From positions 1 through 15,322 of the forward strand of contig UQWH01000049.1 of assembly GCA_900544705.1 (NCBI GenBank): a stretch of DNA of 15,322 bases. The letters run 5' to 3'. Both the position numbers and the translations under genes were made by a program. This DNA comes from an uncultured Eubacteriales bacterium. Its GTDB lineage: Bacteria; Bacillota; Clostridia; Oscillospirales; Oscillospiraceae. The notes under the pieces are model-generated. The model searched no databases and had not been told where the DNA came from. It saw only the letters and a list, made by a program, of their open reading frames with translations. Position 1 is the first letter of the stretch; each line of letters opens with the position of its first letter. Below, in pieces: positions 13,609-15,322 of the stretch.

Positions 13609-15322
<1,714 letters not shown>

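Overview
The window is a high-GC Clostridia-type chromosome segment. An endospore regulator (spo0A), Firmicutes-style promoters and terminators, and AGGAGG-type ribosome binding sites all point to an Oscillospiraceae/Ruminococcaceae-like gut anaerobe. Codon use is uniformly GC-rich up to about 12.85 kb. I see no transposase, integrase, phage gene, CRISPR array or tRNA. This reads as ordinary core chromosome, and no complete new system is evident. The notable points are unusual versions of known parts.

Layout. (1) 1-6128, plus strand: a tightly packed run of a 5'-truncated M3-family zinc peptidase, mnmE, a DUF3267-like membrane protein, rsmG and mnmG. Two of the junctions are ATGA stop/start overlaps. 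MnmE and MnmG together modify the wobble uridine of tRNAs, and RsmG methylates 16S rRNA, so the core of the run is RNA modification. (2) 6129-7198: an inverted-repeat terminator, an AT-rich regulatory region with two exact TGTCGAA 0A boxes, then spo0A as a single gene closed by a bidirectional terminator. (3) 7200-11220, minus strand: an ABC ATPase overlapping a 1087-residue FtsX-type permease that carries a roughly 300-residue coiled coil, driven from a clear sigma-A-type promoter. (4) 11266-12457, plus strand: a divergent sigma-A promoter, rubrerythrin and a small nitroreductase, ending in a terminator. (5) 12463-12971, minus strand: an unrecognised four-helix membrane protein with two tandem TTGACA promoters and a 22-bp palindrome just downstream of the nearer one. 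(6) 13146-15322, minus strand: the end of an rRNA operon, with partial 23S, a spacer and 5S, then three successive hairpins/terminators and a fragment that looks like a second, decayed 5S 3' end.

How the parts relate. The first operon supports translation fidelity. spo0A is transcribed separately and appears to be autoregulated. The ATPase and permease form one lipoprotein- or peptide-handling transporter of the MacB/LolCDE-like class. Rubrerythrin plus nitroreductase looks like an oxidative/redox stress pair suited to an anaerobe. The most interesting observation is that the Spo0A receiver domain keeps the phosphoacceptor Asp but lacks the usual acidic Mg2+-binding pair and the switch Thr/Ser. 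Second is the duplicated 5S-end/terminator structure after the rRNA operon.
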